Source: Candidatus Acidiferrales bacterium (GTDB lineage: Bacteria; Acidobacteriota; Terriglobia; Acidiferrales; UBA7541). Taken from it: a stretch of DNA of 50,337 nucleotides. Positions 49,282 to 50,337 of this stretch are shown one piece after another. Numbering within the stretch: position 1 is the first letter of the stretch; each line of letters starts with the position of its first letter. The notes below the pieces were generated by a model. The model did not search any database, had not been told where the DNA came from, and was given only the letters and a program-made list of their open reading frames with translations. The DNA is taken from NCBI GenBank assembly GCA_030037315.1, contig JASHRM010000158.1, positions 1 to 50,337 on the forward strand, given 5' to 3'. The position numbers were made by a program, and so were the translations under genes.

Positions 49282-50337
49282 CTAGGCGGTGCGGGCGGCG
49301 GAATAGCGGCCGTGCGTGAGGGCTTCCTCAGGCACCCACATGCCGTGGAACGTCATGCGGACGCGATGCGGCAATTTCACGATCGCCACGGGACCAGCCT
49401 CCACATTCGAGGCGTCGAGAATCGCCAGATCGCTGCGATTTTCCGCCATGCGATTCACCAGCGCGAGCAGGTAGCCATCGCCTTCGGGCGAATTCGGCTT
49501 GCGCGGAGCGAAGAGCGGCTCCTGCACGCCGGAATCCGCGCCGGGATTCCACAGTTTCGCAGCGCCCGTTTTGTGATCGAACTGGCCGACAGCGCCAAAA
49601 CCGATGTTCCCTGCCCCGGGCTGATTTGGATCGCGGCAGATGACGTAGCCTTTGCGATACGTACCATTGCCGTAGTAGCGATCGTCGGCGCGCGGCATCT
49701 CGCACATCCAGTCGTAAAGCTGCTCGGTTTTGTAATCTTCCGTGTTGCCCGCCACGTCGAACGTCAAGCGCGTGAGATGCGGAATCGCCAGCGACGGATC
49801 GGGCGGTGTTGCGTCATGATTCGGGAAGAAAAAGAACGAGCTGCCCGCTGATAGGCAAACATCGAGACTGACTTTTGTGCCGTCGGTCGAGCCGTTCATC
49901 ATGTGCCCGGCAAAACTGGTCGGACCCTTGAACCAGCGGACTTCTTCCGGCTTGCCGTAGCGCGGAACTACGGCAACCACTGTTGGGCGATCGCGATGCC
50001 ACGTGTAAAACGGGCCGCCCTTTTTCAGCACGTCCACATCAGTGAGCAGCGGGAAAAACGGGAAGATCACGTATTTGTCTGAGATGGCAAAGTCGTGGAC
50101 CATGCCTGCCCACGGAGCGTTGAACCAAACTTCGTGTTTCAGCTTTCCGTCGGGGCCGATGACAAAGTAAGCGACGTCGGTGGTGCCGTCACCTTTCGCC
50201 TGATACGCGAAGGTAAGCAGCTCGTCGGTGGTTTGGTCGAGATGAGGATGCGCCGACATCCAGACGGATTTCACGCTGCCGTTGTAGTCATAGCGGCCGA
50301 TCGTATCGAGCGTGTAGGGATCGAGCTCGTAGGGCAT
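49282..50337 (-). CDS. Carotenoid/lignostilbene cleavage oxygenase, partial (cut by right edge)
   Basis: The C-terminal 351 residues of a carotenoid cleavage oxygenase-family iron enzyme; the N terminus lies beyond the window. The four iron-binding His of the family appear in their usual order: MSAHPHLD, GMVHDFAIS, FAGHMMNG and TFHGMWVP. The family includes carotenoid cleavage enzymes and bacterial lignostilbene dioxygenases that split the central C=C of stilbenes. The sequence pattern of a soluble short enzyme and the flavocytochrome cluster in the same window make lignostilbene or related phenolics a reasonable guess, but the substrate is not decided by sequence. Confidence 0.85.
   Translation of the reverse strand: MPYELDPYTLDTIGRYDYNGSVKSVWMSAHPHLDQTTDELLTFAYQAKGDGTTDVAYFVIGPDGKLKHEVWFNAPWAGMVHDFAISDKYVIFPFFPLLTDVDVLKKGGPFYTWHRDRPTVVAVVPRYGKPEEVRWFKGPTSFAGHMMNGSTDGTKVSLDVCLSAGSSFFFFPNHDATPPDPSLAIPHLTRLTFDVAGNTEDYKTEQLYDWMCEMPRADDRYYGNGTYRKGYVICRDPNQPGAGNIGFGAVGQFDHKTGAAKLWNPGADSGVQEPLFAPRKPNSPEGDGYLLALVNRMAENRSDLAILDASNVEAGPVAIVKLPHRVRMTFHGMWVPEEALTHGRYSAARTA

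Noticed and set aside
1-50337. CRISPR arrays, tRNA or rRNA genes, insertion sequences
   Set aside because: No regular repeat-spacer pattern, no tRNA-like cloverleaf with a GTTCRANNC arm, no rRNA-like stretch and no transposase-like protein was seen by eye; a covariance-model scan would be needed to exclude small RNAs.

Overview
The window looks like a chromosomal segment of a GC-rich, soil-type Gram-negative bacterium, most probably an acidobacterium. This is inferred from family content read by eye, not from a database search. The lines of evidence are LPS genes (waaA, lpxK), a BamD-like protein, several PilZ proteins, an 'S55 (SpoIVB-like) plus beta-propeller' pair, a PknB-type kinase fused to an AAA/TPR module, and dispersed short hairpin repeats between genes. 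No rRNA, tRNA, CRISPR, transposase or phage gene was seen.

Layout. 1-5 kb: a cut-off carboxypeptidase-regulatory-like fragment, a methyltransferase, a DUF488 protein, a HAD phosphatase, then gnd, a yfcE-like gene broken by one in-frame TAG, and pgl (oxidative pentose-phosphate steps). 5.2-9.6 kb: an RND efflux adaptor/pump pair. 10-11.3 kb: three consecutive PilZ proteins. 11.4-15.5 kb (minus): an exported propeller protein and an S55-like exported protein. 15.6-19 kb: a 1139-residue kinase/ATPase/TPR regulator. 19.9-28.1 kb: the most distinctive region, a compact, probably co-transcribed cluster of a Tat-signal protein, four vanillyl-alcohol-oxidase/4-cresol-dehydrogenase-type flavoproteins, two small c-type cytochromes interleaved with them, and a VOC protein. 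28.2-31.2 kb: waaA, lpxK and an ICMT-like methyltransferase. 31.2-39 kb (minus): valS, birA, coaX, a hypothetical gene, rlmD and a decayed comEC 5' fragment. 39.2-41.1 kb: a PDZ aspartyl protease. 41.3-42.1 kb (minus): an ArsR/AHSA1 pair with a perfect palindromic operator at its start. 42.2-47.3 kb (minus): a receiver protein with a long tail, a bamD-like gene, rpe and a PASTA protein. 47.9-50.3 kb (minus): an exported hypothetical protein, a single-domain receiver, and a carotenoid/lignostilbene oxygenase cut by the right edge.

How the genes may work together. The four flavoproteins all keep the residues that in vanillyl-alcohol oxidase bind FAD covalently (His) and hold the phenol (Tyr, Tyr, Arg, Asp), but two are translationally coupled to small cytochromes c, as in 4-cresol dehydrogenase. 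The flavoproteins carry no signal peptide, whereas the cytochromes are exported and the first gene of the cluster encodes a small Tat-signal protein. A plausible reading is a periplasmic family of para-alkylphenol dehydrogenases that pass electrons to cytochrome c, exported with the help of the Tat protein. Together with the lignostilbene-type dioxygenase at the right edge, this suggests use of lignin-derived phenols. Substrate and export route are inference.
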